Shown piece after piece: positions 63,274 through 64,000 of a stretch of 64,000 bases of DNA; position 1 is the stretch's first letter, and every line of letters begins with the position of its first letter. Location: the NCBI RefSeq assembly GCF_014645655.1, contig NZ_BMMD01000017.1:1-64000 (forward strand). Direction: 5' to 3'. The DNA comes from Agromyces bauzanensis. GTDB lineage: Bacteria > Actinomycetota > Actinomycetes > Actinomycetales > Microbacteriaceae. The notes beneath the pieces were generated by a model, which was not told the DNA's origin, ran no database searches, and saw nothing but the letters and a program-made list of their open reading frames with translations. Both the position numbers and the translations under genes were made by a program.

Positions 63274-64000
63274 CTAGAGGAACCTGGTGTACGCCGGGAT
63301 CGTGAGGAACGTCGGGAACTCCGGCTCGAGCGCGACGCTGCGGAACACCGAGATGGCGTCGTCGAAGCGGTCGCCCTCGAAGCGCGGGAGCCCGGCGACG
63401 GCCGCGGCCATGAGGCGCACGATCGATGTCTGGTCGATGCGCGTGCCCTCGGCGGTCACGGTGTTGTCGTGCAGCCACTGCCACACCTGCGAACGCGAGA
63501 TCTCGGCGGTCGCGGCATCCTCCATGAGGTTGTCGATGGCCGCAGCTCCCGTGCCGCGCAGCCACGACTCGATGTAGCGGATCGCGATCGAGATGTTGTC
63601 CCGCACGCCGTGCTCCGTGACCTCGCCGCCGGCCGACGGGATGTCGAGCAGGTCGGCCGCGGTCACGTGCACGTCGTCGCGGAGGCGGTCGACCTGGTTC
63701 GGCCGGTCACCGAGCACCGCGTCGAACTCCGCACGCGCCGTGGGGATGAGGTCGGGGTGCGCCACCCAGGTGCCGTCGAAGCCGTCGCCCGCCTCGCGGC
63801 GCTTGTCGGCGGCGACCGCGGCGAGCGCGCGCTCGGTCACCTCGGGGTCGCGCCGGTTCGGGATGAACGCGCTCATGCCGCCGATGGCGTGCGCACTGCG
63901 CTTGTGGCACGTCGCGACGAGCAGCTCGGTGTAGGCGCGCATGAACGGCACCGTCATCGTGATCTGCTTGCGGTCGGGCAGCACCCAGCGGCGGCCGCGC
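63274..64000 (-). CDS. aceB: malate synthase A, C-terminal part (5' end off window)
   Basis: At least 242 residues. MTVPFMRAYTELLVATCHKRSAHAIGGMSAFIPNR and GFDGTWVAHPDLIPTA, then VRDNISIAIRYIESWLRGTGAAAIDNLMEDAATAEISRSQVWQWLH are clear malate synthase A sequence. It condenses glyoxylate and acetyl-CoA in the glyoxylate shunt. The N-terminus lies beyond the right edge. Confidence 0.96.
   Translation of the reverse strand, partial: RGRRWVLPDRKQITMTVPFMRAYTELLVATCHKRSAHAIGGMSAFIPNRRDPEVTERALAAVAADKRREAGDGFDGTWVAHPDLIPTARAEFDAVLGDRPNQVDRLRDDVHVTAADLLDIPSAGGEVTEHGVRDNISIAIRYIESWLRGTGAAAIDNLMEDAATAEISRSQVWQWLHDNTVTAEGTRIDQTSIVRLMAAAVAGLPRFEGDRFDDAISVFRSVALEPEFPTFLTIPAYTRFL

Overview
The window is GC-rich DNA from a high-GC Gram-positive bacterium. 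Gene content points to an actinobacterium of the family Microbacteriaceae, perhaps close to Agromyces (inference): nrdHIEF order, rplJ-rplL with a leader, F420-type LLM oxidoreductase, SoxR with a canonical box, and several two-component and MFS/MarR pairs. No rRNA, tRNA or CRISPR array was seen.

Layout. 1-3842: a partial peptidoglycan-binding protein, then a VanR/VanS-like two-component system (minus) divergent from a VanY-like D,D-peptidase and a VanZ-like protein (plus). 3843-12190: an accessory island. It holds an eight-gene, translationally coupled minus-strand operon (10853 down to 5440): carrier-protein-like protein, thymidylate-synthase-like protein, holo-ACP synthase, XRE regulator, ImmA/IrrE-chagasin fusion, papain-like protease, thymidylate-kinase-like protein, second thymidylate synthase homologue. 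A plus-strand gene like the helical domain of 5-hydroxymethyluracil DNA kinase converges on it. A leaderless-looking promoter with two operators and a wrecked tyrosine integrase (11111-11821) lie on its right. I regard this as the likely undescribed system: nucleotide or DNA-base chemistry plus a phosphopantetheine carrier, under a repressor/protease switch.

12202-16225: nrdHIEF (class Ib ribonucleotide reductase) with a DnaA-box cluster upstream. 16226-22586: hydrolase, HhH-GPD protein, LLM oxidoreductase, a decayed patch, a P-type ATPase. 22588-27597: frameshifted alcohol dehydrogenase, an IS110-family element, aldo/keto reductase, frameshifted MFS pump with a SoxR box. 27650-36578: SoxR, cyclase/permease pair, slipin, metB-like and cbs genes, ABC exporter. 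36846-42534: TetR, and a LacI-controlled sugar ABC importer without a glycosidase. 42556-45428: MFS/MarR operon and rplJ-rplL (rplJ has an internal deletion in this sequence). 45833-50185: a caspase-like DUF4347-type protein with a GN motif, RidA, a DHA2 pump with MarR. 50382-58501: two-component system, toroid protein, YqaJ-like nuclease with hydrolase, glycosyltransferase, Pr6Pr membrane protein, ArsR-type regulator. 58557-64000: MFS, broken photolyase, MarR-GNAT protein, HerA-like ATPase and the C-terminal end of malate synthase running off the right edge.

Two whole-window observations matter. Several genes carry single indels or small deletions (ADH, MFS pump, rplJ), including an essential one, so sequence error is possible. 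The word GGATGCC/GGCATCC recurs on both strands throughout, even where it forces rare codons, but looks sparser in the island and absent from the IS.
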